Shown here: positions 16,901 through 25,802 of the stretch, one piece after another | How the letters are laid out: every line of letters begins with the position of its first letter | Numbering within the stretch: position 1 is the stretch's first letter | Assembly (NCBI GenBank): GCA_947581635.1 | Contig: CANPVE010000015.1 | Span: 1-46,958, forward strand | Direction: 5' to 3' | DNA length: 46,958 bases | Source: an uncultured Clostridia bacterium | Lineage (GTDB): Bacteria; Bacillota; Clostridia; Oscillospirales; Acutalibacteraceae | The notes under the pieces: model-generated | Database searches by the model: none | The model's input: only the letters and a program-made list of their open reading frames with translations | Told to the model about the DNA's origin: nothing | Position numbers and translations under genes: made by a program

Positions 16901-17831
16901 CCGCGAGATTCATTATACCGTCAAGGCCGGATATCATATCCTGTGTTTTCCAGCCTGCCATCGACATATATTCAAGAGCCTCACCCGCCTGGGTGGCGGT
17001 GAATTTGGTGGTGGAACCCATTTCCTCCGCTTTTTGGGTGAGCTTTGATAACTCGTCCTGACTTGCGCCGCTCACTGCCTGAACCTTTTTCATCTGACTT
17101 TCAAAACCGGAACCGATTGAAATTGATTTTGCTGTTATCCCCGCAGCCGCCACACCTGCGGCCGCCATTGTTGCGCCAATGGTTTTAAATATGGTTTTAA
17201 CGGAATCGGCCAAGGGCTTGGCGCCGTCTCTGAAATCCTTTAATTTATCTTTTGCCGCGTCCACCTGTTCTGCGGAGTATTTAGCGGAACTGCCCATTTC
17301 CTTGAGCTTTTCGTTTGTCTGAGCAAGCTCGGATTCGGTTTTATTCAGTTCGGTTTCCGCACGGTTGAGCGAGATTTGCCATTGTTTGGTTTTGTTTTCT
17401 GCGGCGGTGTAATTTTTCTCCGCCGTTTGGAGATTTTTACTCAGTTCGGCAACTGCTTTTTCCTGAGCCTCTATCTCTTCCGTAGCTGCGTCCTCGGAGT
17501 TTCTCAAACGGTCAAGCTCGGCTTTTGCGTTTGCGAGGTCATTTCTCCACTTTTCAACATTCTCACCGGCTTTGGTGTAATTCTTCCGCGAATTTTCCAA
17601 AGCGGCGCGAAGAGTTTCAACTTTATTTTTCTGTACTTCAACAGTCTTGCTGTATTGCTGGGATTTTGCCATTAATGCCGAGAGGGAATTGCTGTTGCCG
17701 GAATACTCGGACGTTACTTTTTCCATCTCGGAGGCAAGCACCTTTAAATCTGAATTGATGGAAGATACAGTTTTTTTAAATTCTTTCTCACCGTCAAGCG
17801 CAATCGCCGCGCCTATTGTTTGTTTTGCCAC
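13971..17831 (-). CDS. Tail tape measure protein
   Basis: 1286 residues, the longest gene of the window. A long N-terminal coiled coil (about 1-200) leads into a TP901-type tape measure core (TKFTATQAGEALEYMSMAGW). A hydrophobic stretch lies around 680-710 (ANPYAVIAAAIAAVTVALIG), with more helices after it. It fixes tail length and helps DNA passage. It starts with GTG at 17831, preceded by AGAGGTGAG, 11 bp after the stop of the frameshifted chaperone extension. Confidence 0.95.
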   Translation of the reverse strand: MAKQTIGAAIALDGEKEFKKTVSSINSDLKVLASEMEKVTSEYSGNSNSLSALMAKSQQYSKTVEVQKNKVETLRAALENSRKNYTKAGENVEKWRNDLANAKAELDRLRNSEDAATEEIEAQEKAVAELSKNLQTAEKNYTAAENKTKQWQISLNRAETELNKTESELAQTNEKLKEMGSSAKYSAEQVDAAKDKLKDFRDGAKPLADSVKTIFKTIGATMAAAGVAAAGITAKSISIGSGFESQMKKVQAVSGASQDELSKLTQKAEEMGSTTKFTATQAGEALEYMSMAGWKTQDMISGLDGIMNLAAASGEDLGTTSDIVTDALTAFGLKAEDSGHFADILAAASSNANTNVSIMGETFKYVAPVAGSLSISAEDTAEAIGLLANQGIKGGQAGTYLRSILTRLATDAGASSKSLGALGTLTKELGVNFYDSQGEVRDFADILAEARAQWKKLGDEDASLFAKKIAGEEGISAWLALMNSSAEDIAKLHGAIEECDGAAEKMAETMQDNLSGQLTILKSGLEGTAIEIYDELQKPLTDTAKTAISTLNSPQIKSGIKAAAKQFGEMMGDFSKYAANHIPAFVSGFQKVTSYLSSPSFKSSIKSVGSLFDASGKVIVSVGRVALPLTVKGFELLAKSGKVLIPVLAGTYAGFKAFKIIDTTAQLAGKAKGAFAALNAVMAANPYAVIAAAIAAVTVALIGLAAASRETEDKYADLDAQLQDTAQSMKDMEEARKESYNSSYSEIYEIEKLREKLGDLVDENGNVIGSKDQLNSVIKQLNEHGFKVELNKTGDLVKNYKDLNKEINDYIQNKEVQAKLDSLDEEYQKYITQRERLHKDVVDAKKAYNDSVDELAETIIAEGRPIGYYEEELQAIADRSKAVEDAAKREEEAIKLIDAVEKASGLFEAGKYDEANKALDDFFDSRSASFKQASDYEKTQAAQAGKELGEQLIDEISVYQSILGLGSEELINSSIEHIQNAADELEKSGVKIPEGFVEGIKSGEISVEEAMQTISELVAENSKINLTAEGKAVLDTYAQGIDESAPKSIYAAQSVVQSAIDRLSSQNAKDEATQSGEDVGGAFAGGINESKTNVAAAGESVASVGAGAMNSEDAKIKAKNAGNATGEGFKVGLNSTKQKIISASIGIVSAAFLAMKKEANINSPSKKSRDLIGKPIGEGIGVGIATETPSVAKRAAASTNSIINRMQPKASQIEAIRRNYSYAVKKFNEPRQISANDISLDTLKTILIGGSRPNVTVNNTNTFNNATARDGEALLRQLDRALGVNL

Positions 17832-17842
17832 TTACTCACCTC

Positions 17843-18031
17843 TTACAACGGAATTACATCATCAATCGTCACAGGCGGCTGATACTGTCCATGCTCTTTT
17901 TGGTATTTCACATACAACAGCATAAGTTTTCTGAGCGTGAATTTCCAAACTTCCCGCTCAGGGTAGCCGAGTAATGTTGTGCCGATAAAGATTAAGCGGG
18001 CAACATTTAACTCTGCTGCCCGCCCCTGGAG
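17843..18031 (-). CDS. Tail assembly chaperone T extension, reached by -1 frameshift
   Basis: A 62-codon open frame without its own start. Ribosomes that slip back one base at 18031-18037 read CTC-CAG-GGG and continue to the stop at 17843. The product would be a fusion of the first 121 residues of the G protein and this tail (RLIFIGTTLLGYPEREVW), about 183 residues. This matches the G/GT pair that loads onto tape measure proteins in many long-tailed phages. Confidence 0.75.
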   Translation of the reverse strand, partial: LQGRAAELNVARLIFIGTTLLGYPEREVWKFTLRKLMLLYVKYQKEHGQYQPPVTIDDVIPL

Positions 18032-18393
18032 TTTGGGTCGTCGTCCTCATTGGTTTCGGGCAACGATACGCCGAAAGCCTCTATTACCTTTTTGTAGTAA
18101 TAGTCAAAGGCGCGTATATCTATTTTCCTTCCTACTTCTGCTTCCGACAACCTTGGTATGTGTTCATCGGTTTGTACCTCCTGTGTTTCAATGGCGTCAT
18201 TTAACAGCGCGGTCAGCAGATATCTGAGATTGGCGGCGGATTTTGGACTGTCCATAATCAGATCGTATATTTCGCCGATGGGCTTTTCAAAGTGCGTCTG
18301 CACTTCGTCGATCATGTTGATGTTGAATTGCACGCCGTATGTTTTGCCGTCAAATTCAATATCAACGGGTTTCGGATTAAGATTGCGCATCAA
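18007..18393 (-). CDS. Tail assembly chaperone G
   Basis: 128 residues between the major tail protein and tape measure genes, the expected site for this chaperone. The start PKPVDIEFDGKTYGVQFNIN and the mixed alpha/beta content fit the family. The zero-frame protein ends DDDPNSRGGQQS. Eight codons before its stop lies the slippery sequence C-CCA-AAC in the correct frame for -1 slippage. Confidence 0.8.
   Translation of the reverse strand: MMRNLNPKPVDIEFDGKTYGVQFNINMIDEVQTHFEKPIGEIYDLIMDSPKSAANLRYLLTALLNDAIETQEVQTDEHIPRLSEAEVGRKIDIRAFDYYYKKVIEAFGVSLPETNEDDDPNSRGGQQS
18031..18037 (-). promoter_or_regulatory. -1 ribosomal frameshift site CCCAAAC
   Basis: The heptamer has the X-XXY-YYZ form in the zero frame (C CCA AAC). 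The -1 frame is open from here for 62 codons, past the G stop. This is the classic arrangement for making the GT tail chaperone. Confidence 0.75.
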
Positions 18394-18396
18394 TTA

Positions 18397-18969
18397 TCAG
18401 ACATCTCCCTCTGCGTTCGCCTTTTTCTTTATCCACGCAAGGGCCTCCGCTCGGGTGGCAAATGTTCTTTCACATTTCCAAACATCATCGGGATCCTTAT
18501 GAATAGAACCTTCTATCGTGTCAGAGCCGAAGACGATAGTTTCGCCCTTTGTGTCCAAGCTGTCGTTGGGTTCGGAAAATATAACTTTTGGAAACCAGAT
18601 TGCACGCCACGCGTCCACCCCGTTTACCTGTTTTCGGGCATAGAAGCCAAAGCCGACATATATTGATTTGTCGGTGTCTTTGCAAATAATCTCGTCCTCA
18701 TCGTCTCCATCGCCTTGAGAATGGCCGAGGAGAGTCGCGTAGTTGGCGGCGGACAAGTCGGTGGTTTCAAGCGCAATGGTACCGCCGCTGAATTCATGAC
18801 TCTCCTCCGCTATCTCGTCGTCGCCGTATTGCTTAACGTCGGAGACAGTGATATTTATGTCCGCCTTAATAGCCTTTCCGATTGTGGCTGCGTCGGAATA
18901 GGTGACTTTGCCGCCGGTATCTTCCTTGTATTTTGCGTATATAGGATATCTTAGACCGATTTTTGCCAT
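18397..18969 (-). CDS. Major tail protein (phi13-type)
   Basis: 190 residues. The opening MAKIGLRYPIYAKYKEDTGG and the middle IALETTDLSAANYATLLGH are typical of the phi13-family major tail subunit that stacks to form the tail tube. It starts 1 nt after the previous stop on the same strand. Its place between the tail terminator and the chaperones agrees. Confidence 0.9.
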   Translation of the reverse strand: MAKIGLRYPIYAKYKEDTGGKVTYSDAATIGKAIKADINITVSDVKQYGDDEIAEESHEFSGGTIALETTDLSAANYATLLGHSQGDGDDEDEIICKDTDKSIYVGFGFYARKQVNGVDAWRAIWFPKVIFSEPNDSLDTKGETIVFGSDTIEGSIHKDPDDVWKCERTFATRAEALAWIKKKANAEGDV

Positions 18970-19332
18970 TTAAAATTCCTCGCTTTCCGTATAATAATCT
19001 GCTTCACCAAGCCCCGTTGCCTGAATCACAACATGATAATATCCCGTGTCGGCTTCTCTCAGCGGCTCGGTCAAAGTTATGGAAAAGCCATTGGAACGCA
19101 GAGCGCGCCTGATGGCCCTCTTGATTTTTGTTGGATTTGATTTTGTAAAATAGTGTACCCGCACCATGTCAACCTGTGCGTTTGGTCCGTCGTCAGCGTA
19201 ATTTGCATCGAGTTCCGTTATTATCTCATGTACAATGTAGCTCTCGCCGCCTCCACGGTGAAAGTCTCTGTGTACCCTGATATTCGGGTCGATAGACGAA
19301 AGGATTTTTTGAAGTTTTTCGGTGGAGGTCAT
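18970..19332 (-). CDS. Tail terminator/completion protein
   Basis: 120 residues, read with a 4-nt overlap after the HK97 gp10-like gene. The size and mixed alpha/beta pattern (NAQVDMVRVHYFTKSN, then KIKRAIRRALRSNGFSITL) fit proteins that cap the tail tube at the head end. The call rests mainly on gene order. Confidence 0.65.
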   Translation of the reverse strand: MTSTEKLQKILSSIDPNIRVHRDFHRGGGESYIVHEIITELDANYADDGPNAQVDMVRVHYFTKSNPTKIKRAIRRALRSNGFSITLTEPLREADTGYYHVVIQATGLGEADYYTESEEF

Positions 19333-19727
19333 TTTCCAATCTCCTTATTAAATGTCTGCTGCATAATTTCATATACCTGATTTTCTGTCGCCGCTATAGT
19401 TGGAGCAATTACCGGTGTAGACGGCTGTCTGCTCGTTCCGTACTCTAAATAAGCCATTTTTTCCATGTTGCGTACACCATTGGAATCTGTTCCCGTGGGA
19501 CGCACTATGCCTATGTGGCCGGAACCGGTCTTTTGAGGCTTTTTTGATTTGATAGAAGCAGCCATTTCACCTGTTTCTCTGTGGCTCTCGGAACGCCTTT
19601 TAAGCTCTTTCTCCACGATTGGCTGTCCCGCCTGTATCATTTTGGGAGCGATTCCGTCAATGTTGCCGAGCGCGTTTAACTGCCGTGTCAGCTCGTCGGG
19701 GATTTGAACGGAAAATTTAGCCATCAC
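19329..19727 (-). CDS. HK97 gp10-type minor head-tail protein
   Basis: 132 residues with the usual gp10-like pattern: helical N-terminus, KELKRRSESHRETGEMAASI, and a C-terminal YLEYGTSRQPSTPVIAPTI segment. It joins the connector to the tail. Tight 4-nt overlaps on both sides show translational coupling in the head-tail cluster. Confidence 0.85.
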   Translation of the reverse strand: MMAKFSVQIPDELTRQLNALGNIDGIAPKMIQAGQPIVEKELKRRSESHRETGEMAASIKSKKPQKTGSGHIGIVRPTGTDSNGVRNMEKMAYLEYGTSRQPSTPVIAPTIAATENQVYEIMQQTFNKEIGK

Positions 19728-20071
19728 TGTACCACCGTCCGTTTTGCCGAGATTTTTATGTACTCTCCGCTAAAATCAACGGGATCTATGCCGGTGATCT
19801 CATATTCCAGCCCCAGATGACGGATAAACATATCGTCTGATATTTCCGCCGATTTTCTGTATCGTATGGTGAACACAATATCGGTGAAATTAAACGCGGC
19901 CTTGTTTTCTTCATCTTCCTTTATTCTGCCGTTTTCGGACTTTGCCCATGTTGTAAAAACGTCTTCTGATTTATAAATCGGATAGTCTTCAGAGTCAGAT
20001 TCCACCTCAATCCGCTTAAAAAATGTAATGCGCTGATTTAACTCTTTAATCTTCGGTTTCTTCGCCGTCAT
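19724..20071 (-). CDS. Head closure/head-tail adaptor protein
   Basis: 115 residues from the ATG at 20071, which has AGAGG 10 nt upstream; a TTG at 20080 is too close to that site. The beginning ELNQRITFFKRIEVESDSED matches SPP1 gp16-type head-tail joining proteins (small beta barrel). It overlaps the end of the connector gene by 26 nt. Confidence 0.8.
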   Translation of the reverse strand: MTAKKPKIKELNQRITFFKRIEVESDSEDYPIYKSEDVFTTWAKSENGRIKEDEENKAAFNFTDIVFTIRYRKSAEISDDMFIRHLGLEYEITGIDPVDFSGEYIKISAKRTVVQ

Positions 20072-20342
20072 AGTAATCAAGCCTCTCTTGCAGCAGCATT
20101 GAATTAATTATGCGGGTGATTTTGCCGCCAGATTGACCTTGCAGCATACGGTTTTCGTAGAGATGAGCGACTACCGCCAGCAATATCATATTGTGCCGTG
20201 GGTTGTTTTCGTCAAACTTTCCCACGGCGTCCGTAATGTATTTCTTGCCCGTGTCAATCATCAAATCTATGAGTATATCGTCGTCGTAAAAATCAACCCG
20301 CAGATAATTCTTTATGTCCTCAAATTTAATCGGGTATTTCAT
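20046..20342 (-). CDS. Head-tail connector (gp6-like)
   Basis: 98 residues, all-helical pattern (FEDIKNYLRVDFYDDDILID, then ILLAVVAHLYENR). This is the usual start of the phage gp6/gp15-type adaptor that forms a ring under the portal. It lies directly after the capsid gene. Confidence 0.88.
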   Translation of the reverse strand: MKYPIKFEDIKNYLRVDFYDDDILIDLMIDTGKKYITDAVGKFDENNPRHNMILLAVVAHLYENRMLQGQSGGKITRIINSMLLQERLDYYDGEETED

Positions 20343-20347
20343 GTCAA

Positions 20348-21496
20348 TCAGCCGCCCATAGCTCCGTCTGATTGGACCTTTGTCAGGTCAATTTCTCCGT
20401 AGACAAAGGCGTCGGAGTCAACCTCAACAATGTCTTCACGCTCTATACCACGGAAGATGGAGCAGTTCTGTGCGAAAGCGTTGTAGGTTCCCGCGCTCGC
20501 GGTATTGGAGCGCTCAACGGACAGCAGCTTTCTGTCGAAAAGCGTAATTGCCTCTTTCAAATCTCCGATTATTATGGGGGCCTTGTCCGATGAAGTAGGC
20601 ATAACCGAATTTGGCACCGTGATAATCGGCGCTACGGTAGCGCCCACGCGCAGTCTCATCAATGTGGGAGCTGTCGGGTCTAAATTGAGAAATGGCCTTC
20701 CGTTGCCGTCTTCCAATGAATCAAGGTAATTAAGACCGTCGTCGTTTACATAAATAGCGGAGGTGGGCTTGTATGCCTGTCCAAGCGTTACATTGAGCAA
20801 TTGCCTTATCGCCTTGAGATCAGGCACGTCAACCTTCTCCTTGGCCTTGAGAATATCAAGAACCAATTTGTTTCGCGTTGCCGCCGAGTTCCTGCCGAAC
20901 CATCGCATAAGAACCGCCACAATGTTTGCGTCGCTGTCCTCCATGAGCAGATTGGAAACGGGAATGAATCCGCCGTAATTTTTGATGGAATATGTGACGC
21001 GCTCGAACTGCGGGCCGGTAACTTCTTTCATCGACGCGAGTTCATCAAGGGCTGAAAATCCTTCGACATCGCTCTTTTTCTGATAGGTTCTCGCGCCGGA
21101 TTTGGTAGCCACATTCTCTACCGTGATATATTTTGTGAAATCAAAGAATGCCTCACGGTATTCCCGCACCTGCGTGCTTATGTCGTCGGGGACCGTGTAG
21201 CCGCCGTCCTCGTCTGTACTCTCCTTGAGCGCGCCCTTGAATCCGCTGCGTATTGCCGCCGCAAACTCTCTCACCGCGTCGTGCGTGCGCTGACTGTGCT
21301 CCCTGCCGGAAGCGGAATTCTCAAGATCCGCCTTTTCTTCCGCTTCAAGACGCTCCTGAATTGTTATACCTTCCTTAAGCGCGTCTATCTCCGCCATTTT
21401 TGACTTGGCGTCTCCGATTCTGCCGTCATTGAGGTAAGTCTGACATTCATTTTTGAGTGTTTCAAGCTTTGCTCTCATTTCCTGAGATTTTGTCAT
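20348..21496 (-). CDS. Major capsid protein, HK97 fold
   Basis: 382 residues. About 1-100 is the helical delta/scaffold domain (MTKSQEMRAKLETLKNECQT) normally removed by the prohead protease encoded just upstream. The remainder holds the HK97 capsid core (GGYTVPDDISTQVREYREAF, and later IIIGDLKEAITLFDR). GAAGGAAA precedes the ATG. Confidence 0.95.
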   Translation of the reverse strand: MTKSQEMRAKLETLKNECQTYLNDGRIGDAKSKMAEIDALKEGITIQERLEAEEKADLENSASGREHSQRTHDAVREFAAAIRSGFKGALKESTDEDGGYTVPDDISTQVREYREAFFDFTKYITVENVATKSGARTYQKKSDVEGFSALDELASMKEVTGPQFERVTYSIKNYGGFIPVSNLLMEDSDANIVAVLMRWFGRNSAATRNKLVLDILKAKEKVDVPDLKAIRQLLNVTLGQAYKPTSAIYVNDDGLNYLDSLEDGNGRPFLNLDPTAPTLMRLRVGATVAPIITVPNSVMPTSSDKAPIIIGDLKEAITLFDRKLLSVERSNTASAGTYNAFAQNCSIFRGIEREDIVEVDSDAFVYGEIDLTKVQSDGAMGG

Positions 21497-21515
21497 GGTT
21501 GTTTCCTTCTTTCTT

Positions 21516-22220
21516 TTACATTGTCTTGAGCTTCAATTCGAGCTGCAATTTTTCAATCTCATCAGCTTCGGACTGTTGGCTTGCAAGAAATTCAGGAGTA
21601 TTCCTGTAATTTCCAAAATACCTTGACGCGCACGCGGCCGCTGCGGGTACATCTTCCGCTGTAATATTGAAATACTCAGCCGCCTGTAAGCCTGTGAGCC
21701 ATGTTTCAGTGTTCACCATGCTCTCTATGGTTTCGCGGTCAATGCCTTCCACGACTTTCGTCATGTAAATATCCATCATGGAATTTTGGCAAACATCAAG
21801 GATATCCGCAGTTTTGCGTAAATCGTCCGCGTTGCCGCTGCACCACGCCCACGGCTTATGAATCATGAGCTGCGCCGATTTTGGCATTATGATTTCGTCG
21901 CCCGCCATAGCTATGATCGAGGCTATACTTGCGGCTATCCCGTCGATGTGTACCGTATTTTTTCCGCCGCGCCGCTTGAGCTGATGATATATCGCGATTC
22001 CCGCGTGTACGTCGCCGCCGCCGCTGTTGATGTAGATGTCAAGGGGCGCGTCGTTTGGAATTAAATTTAAAATATCCGCTATGTCCTGAGGGCATTTATC
22101 TTCATAGTTCCACGTATCGCTTCCCGAGCTTACGATATCACCGTAGAAATACAATTCATTCCCGCTTTTGGAATCGTTAAATTTTATGTGGCCGTCCTTG
22201 AAATACACTGCTCCGTTCAC
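21516..22220 (-). CDS. ClpP-type prohead maturation protease
   Basis: 234 residues with the ClpP fold. It has INSGGGDVHAGIAIYHQLKR near the oxyanion region, the nucleophile serine in GIAASIASIIAMAG (about 101-114), and the histidine of LMIHKPWAW (about 122-130). It trims the capsid delta domain and other head proteins during assembly. The start overlaps the portal stop by 4 nt. Confidence 0.93.
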   Translation of the reverse strand: MNGAVYFKDGHIKFNDSKSGNELYFYGDIVSSGSDTWNYEDKCPQDIADILNLIPNDAPLDIYINSGGGDVHAGIAIYHQLKRRGGKNTVHIDGIAASIASIIAMAGDEIIMPKSAQLMIHKPWAWCSGNADDLRKTADILDVCQNSMMDIYMTKVVEGIDRETIESMVNTETWLTGLQAAEYFNITAEDVPAAAACASRYFGNYRNTPEFLASQQSEADEIEKLQLELKLKTM

Positions 22221-23482
22221 TGTTCCTCACCACCTTTCGTCGGATTTTGTGTGTATTGACTGCCAAGCTGCTCCAACGGAAGGCTTGCGCCGTTGTTGTA
22301 AATGAGGAAATCTGTTCCCGAAATATACGGACGATCCTCCATCTCTCTCGCCTCGGCGGGAGTTAGAATGCCTGATGCAATTTCCTTTTGGTATTGTTCG
22401 GCTCTCTGGGCATTGTCGGAACGCAGTATAGCGTCGACGTTCGTTTTAACATATAAACCTCTGCGCCTCTGCTCATCCGACAGTATTTTCCAATCTATTT
22501 CCTGCTCATACGCTGTCAAAACATTTAACAGGGTATCGCAATAGAAAGCGGCGTTTTGTTGTTCGATGTTGGCATAGGTCGAACGCTCCATATCGTTGAG
22601 CTGAAATGATTTCACGCCGAACGCGTTGGCTATGTTGCGTGCGGTCAATCCCTGAAGCTCGAAGAATTGCGAGTTTACGAGCTTTGTTTCAAGCTGCTTT
22701 ACCTCAAAATCGGGCGCTATGGGTATTACCTTGCCCGCGTTTCTGGCTCCGCCCAGGCTCTCAAATTTTTTCTTGATTTTCTTTTCCTTTTCTTCGCTCA
22801 GTTCTCCTATGTATTGAACGATGATCGGGTCCTGAAGTCCGGATTTGTATTTGCCTTTGAGCAGCTTTGAGGCGTAGAGTTCGCTGTCCACGCAGTCAAA
22901 GAGATATTTCTTGATAGATGTGCCGACGATTCCGTTTTTTGAAAAGTTTTTGAAATGGCAGATCTCATCTTCCGTGAATATCATCTGACCCGTTCGGCGG
23001 TCGGAGTAGACATAGTATACGGCGTTTATATCCTTTATAATTCCGATGTCGTCTATATATATCTGTACTCGGCGGCTGTCCAGAAGATAAATCCCGATAA
23101 GCCGCCCTTTACCGTCGTAGTCCAAATACCAAAACGCGTCACCGTATTCGATACGCTGAAATTCGGTGGCAAATTTGAGGTCATGCGCACTCATGAAGCG
23201 GTTTGGACGTGTTTGCAGAAGCGTGACAATATTATCGTCACGGACGTTTACCGAGCCTCGGCCATCATACCGCTTGAGCTTGATAGGCAGCTTTGCGAAC
23301 GCGTTACACCTGATTTGCATACAGGCGTAGTATGTCGCCGCGTTCAATGCGTCGCGTCCGCCGAGGTCGGAATCCCAGCCAAAGAAATTTGCAATTTCAT
23401 CGGGATTTGAAATCGTGGTTATCGTATTGATATCCGTGCTGTTCTTGAAGGCTTTCAATTTGGATTTCTTCTTTTTTGGCAA
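22217..23482 (-). CDS. Portal protein, HK97 type
   Basis: 421 residues counted from a TTG at 23482, which has GGGCGG 7 nt upstream; an ATG at 23521 or 23539 would lengthen it into the terminase end. The protein has the portal hallmarks AATYYACMQIRCNAFAKLPI, LLQTRPN, and IANAFGVKSFQLND. Twelve copies form the DNA entry channel. The C-terminus holds the usual acidic/helical tail. Confidence 0.9.
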   Translation of the reverse strand: MPKKKKSKLKAFKNSTDINTITTISNPDEIANFFGWDSDLGGRDALNAATYYACMQIRCNAFAKLPIKLKRYDGRGSVNVRDDNIVTLLQTRPNRFMSAHDLKFATEFQRIEYGDAFWYLDYDGKGRLIGIYLLDSRRVQIYIDDIGIIKDINAVYYVYSDRRTGQMIFTEDEICHFKNFSKNGIVGTSIKKYLFDCVDSELYASKLLKGKYKSGLQDPIIVQYIGELSEEKEKKIKKKFESLGGARNAGKVIPIAPDFEVKQLETKLVNSQFFELQGLTARNIANAFGVKSFQLNDMERSTYANIEQQNAAFYCDTLLNVLTAYEQEIDWKILSDEQRRRGLYVKTNVDAILRSDNAQRAEQYQKEIASGILTPAEAREMEDRPYISGTDFLIYNNGASLPLEQLGSQYTQNPTKGGEEQ

Positions 23483-23514
23483 TTTATCACCGCCCTTCAC
23501 ATGAAATAAAAAAA

Positions 23515-25227
23515 TCACCATTCTTCGGAGTCGAGCCATTTGTCGGAATAGCCTTTGTAATCCTCAAAATCGTGATACATCGCGAGTTTGAAAGCGCAGA
23601 GCATCGCGTCCACGGGGTCTATACGCTTTCGCGCCGCGTCTTTATCAATTTTTACAAAGCCGTTGCACGTTTTTGTAACCGCGTTTGACATGGCGTAATT
23701 AAGCAGCGGGTTCGGAAGATAAATTATATTGCCCTCGTAGACCTGTTCGCGGAATCCCTGAGTGGCTTCGTTGAGATGTTTGTGGGACTGGAATACCTCA
23801 ACAACGTCATATCCTTCGTTTGACAGATCCATTTCCATCTTTGAGGCGTTATTGGGGTCAAAGCAGAATTTCTCGATTTTCCAATTATTTTCGTTGCAGA
23901 TTTGAAAAACATAATCGATAACCTGCTGCTGATCCACAATTTCGGTGTTTGTTACGGTTAAAAAGCCCCGTTCCAGCCATGAATCGTAAGGCACTTTGTC
24001 TACAATCAGATGTTCCCTGAGCTTGTCACAGTTTGGGATAAATGAATGGGAAAAGACAATGTATTTAATCTTCTCTCCGAGTTTGACCGGCAGGACAAAG
24101 GCAACGGAGGTCAAATCGATCTTGGCTGACATATCGAATCCGACGTACACCGAAAGACCTTTCGGGCCGACAGGCAGCTCATTTACTTCACATTTCTTCC
24201 ATTTGCTCATATCCATGTAGCCGTTGTTTTTGGCCATGCACCACATATTAAGGCATTTGGTTTTGAATGAGATCAACTTTTCGGGAATGCTTTTTGCGAT
24301 CTCATATTCACCGCTTATCTTTTCAATTCCCTCAGAATAGCTCATGCGTATGGGGTTTGCTTTAAACCATGTGTTGTGGCTGCTTATATCGTCCCCCGCG
24401 TCCGCCTCGCAGATATCAACAAAATATTCGTCGTTTTCCACGTCACATGACGGGTCAAGAATCTGCGAGCAATAGGCGTACTCCTGTGTGTAGCATGGAT
24501 ATGTTAAATCCATTCCGGCCGTAGTGATAATCATGAGCAGTGGTTCCTTGTTATTTGCGCCAAGCCCCAGGTCGTAAAATTCCGTGGTTGCGTGTTGATG
24601 ATATTCGTCCAGAACCAGCAGGGCGGGATTTGTCCCGTCGCCCTTTCTGCCGTCCTCTTTACACAGCGCCTTTAAAAAACTCCCGGTTTTGATGTGTTTG
24701 ATATCCGTATTGGTAATCTTGAATTTGCCTCTCAGCGGAGAGCCGCCGAGCATATTTTTACACTCATTGAAGATTATCTTTGACTGATCCCGTTTTGTGC
24801 CGGCGCAATAAGTTTCATAAATTTCACCGCTGCGGGTGGACTGAGTGGCAATTTCATAGAGAACGATTCCCGCCTCTTCCTGAGATTTTGCATTTTTCCG
24901 CCCTACCTCCTTGAAGTATTTTCTGAAACGTTTGCGATTATTGTATTTTCTCCGCCAGCCGTAGAGTTGACAAAGCGAAAACTTTTGCCAAACCGTGAGC
25001 TGAATGGGTTGACCGGCCAACACGCCTTTTGAATGTCGAAGCCACGCGAACCACTTGACTATTTTCAAAGCCTCCGCTTCGTCCCAGTAATACGGCCAAT
25101 CGCCGCTGTTGGATTTTTCTATATCCCGTAGGAACCGCTCACAGGCCCATATATGTTTTTGACACGACGGGATTTTCTGATCGATACAGTTGTGTGAATA
25201 CTCGGTTAATTCTTCAAGAACAGTCAC
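23515..25227 (-). CDS. terL: Terminase large subunit
   Basis: 570 residues, normal for this family. The ATPase part has a variant Walker A (EVGRKNAKS, about 111-119) and Walker B LLVLDEYHQH (about 204-213). The C-terminal nuclease part includes VYVGFDMSAKIDLTSV with an acidic residue. It drives DNA into the prohead and cuts it. It overlaps the small subunit gene by 1 nt. Confidence 0.95.
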   Translation of the reverse strand: MTVLEELTEYSHNCIDQKIPSCQKHIWACERFLRDIEKSNSGDWPYYWDEAEALKIVKWFAWLRHSKGVLAGQPIQLTVWQKFSLCQLYGWRRKYNNRKRFRKYFKEVGRKNAKSQEEAGIVLYEIATQSTRSGEIYETYCAGTKRDQSKIIFNECKNMLGGSPLRGKFKITNTDIKHIKTGSFLKALCKEDGRKGDGTNPALLVLDEYHQHATTEFYDLGLGANNKEPLLMIITTAGMDLTYPCYTQEYAYCSQILDPSCDVENDEYFVDICEADAGDDISSHNTWFKANPIRMSYSEGIEKISGEYEIAKSIPEKLISFKTKCLNMWCMAKNNGYMDMSKWKKCEVNELPVGPKGLSVYVGFDMSAKIDLTSVAFVLPVKLGEKIKYIVFSHSFIPNCDKLREHLIVDKVPYDSWLERGFLTVTNTEIVDQQQVIDYVFQICNENNWKIEKFCFDPNNASKMEMDLSNEGYDVVEVFQSHKHLNEATQGFREQVYEGNIIYLPNPLLNYAMSNAVTKTCNGFVKIDKDAARKRIDPVDAMLCAFKLAMYHDFEDYKGYSDKWLDSEEW

Positions 25228-25685
25228 TAAATATCACCAAACGCATCTTCTATTTCATCGTTAGTCTTATCGACTTTGATTTGTCCGGCTTTAAGGCGGC
25301 TGTCAATAGTCAGTCCACAGGTTCGGGATATCTTCATCATGTCGTCAATGAGTGTCCTTTGGGTCCGCAGCAACGATGTGTAAGTTTCGATATCGGCGGG
25401 TGAAGTATCTTTCAATTGCTCACAAATTTTGAGGTACGCAGAAAAGCAGTTGCAGTACAAACCGATATTATTTTTGTCGAGGTTGCAAGCCAAGCCCGCT
25501 TTTTTTAATTCACATACAAGCCGCTTCCATTCTTTCACTGCTGTTTCATCAATCAGCCATCGTGGGGCACATTTGAGTTGGTCGGTTCCCACGTCGCATG
25601 CTTGCTGGGTCTGTCGGATATTCTCCTGCTGCGCTACAGTCAGGTTGCCCTTCTGTTCGGCTAACGGTTTCCTGTTTCTGCTCAT
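25227..25685 (-). CDS. terS: Terminase small subunit, P27 type
   Basis: 152 residues from the ATG at 25685; an upstream TTG is too close to the AGGTG site. The stretch APRWLIDETAVKEWKRLVCE and the helical pairs after it fit P27-type small terminases, which bind the packaging site. The 25686-25802 interval before the HNH gene contains nothing recognisable and may include the packaging site. Confidence 0.88.
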   Translation of the reverse strand: MSRNRKPLAEQKGNLTVAQQENIRQTQQACDVGTDQLKCAPRWLIDETAVKEWKRLVCELKKAGLACNLDKNNIGLYCNCFSAYLKICEQLKDTSPADIETYTSLLRTQRTLIDDMMKISRTCGLTIDSRLKAGQIKVDKTNDEIEDAFGDI

Positions 25686-25802
25686 ATTGCGCAATTCACC
25701 TCATTTCCAAAAAAATTTTATTTAGAATTTTGCGTACCCTCTTCTGGGGAGTGTGGTCGCGGGGAATTCATAAAAGTTTTTACCTTACCCCCTATCCTCT
25801 GA

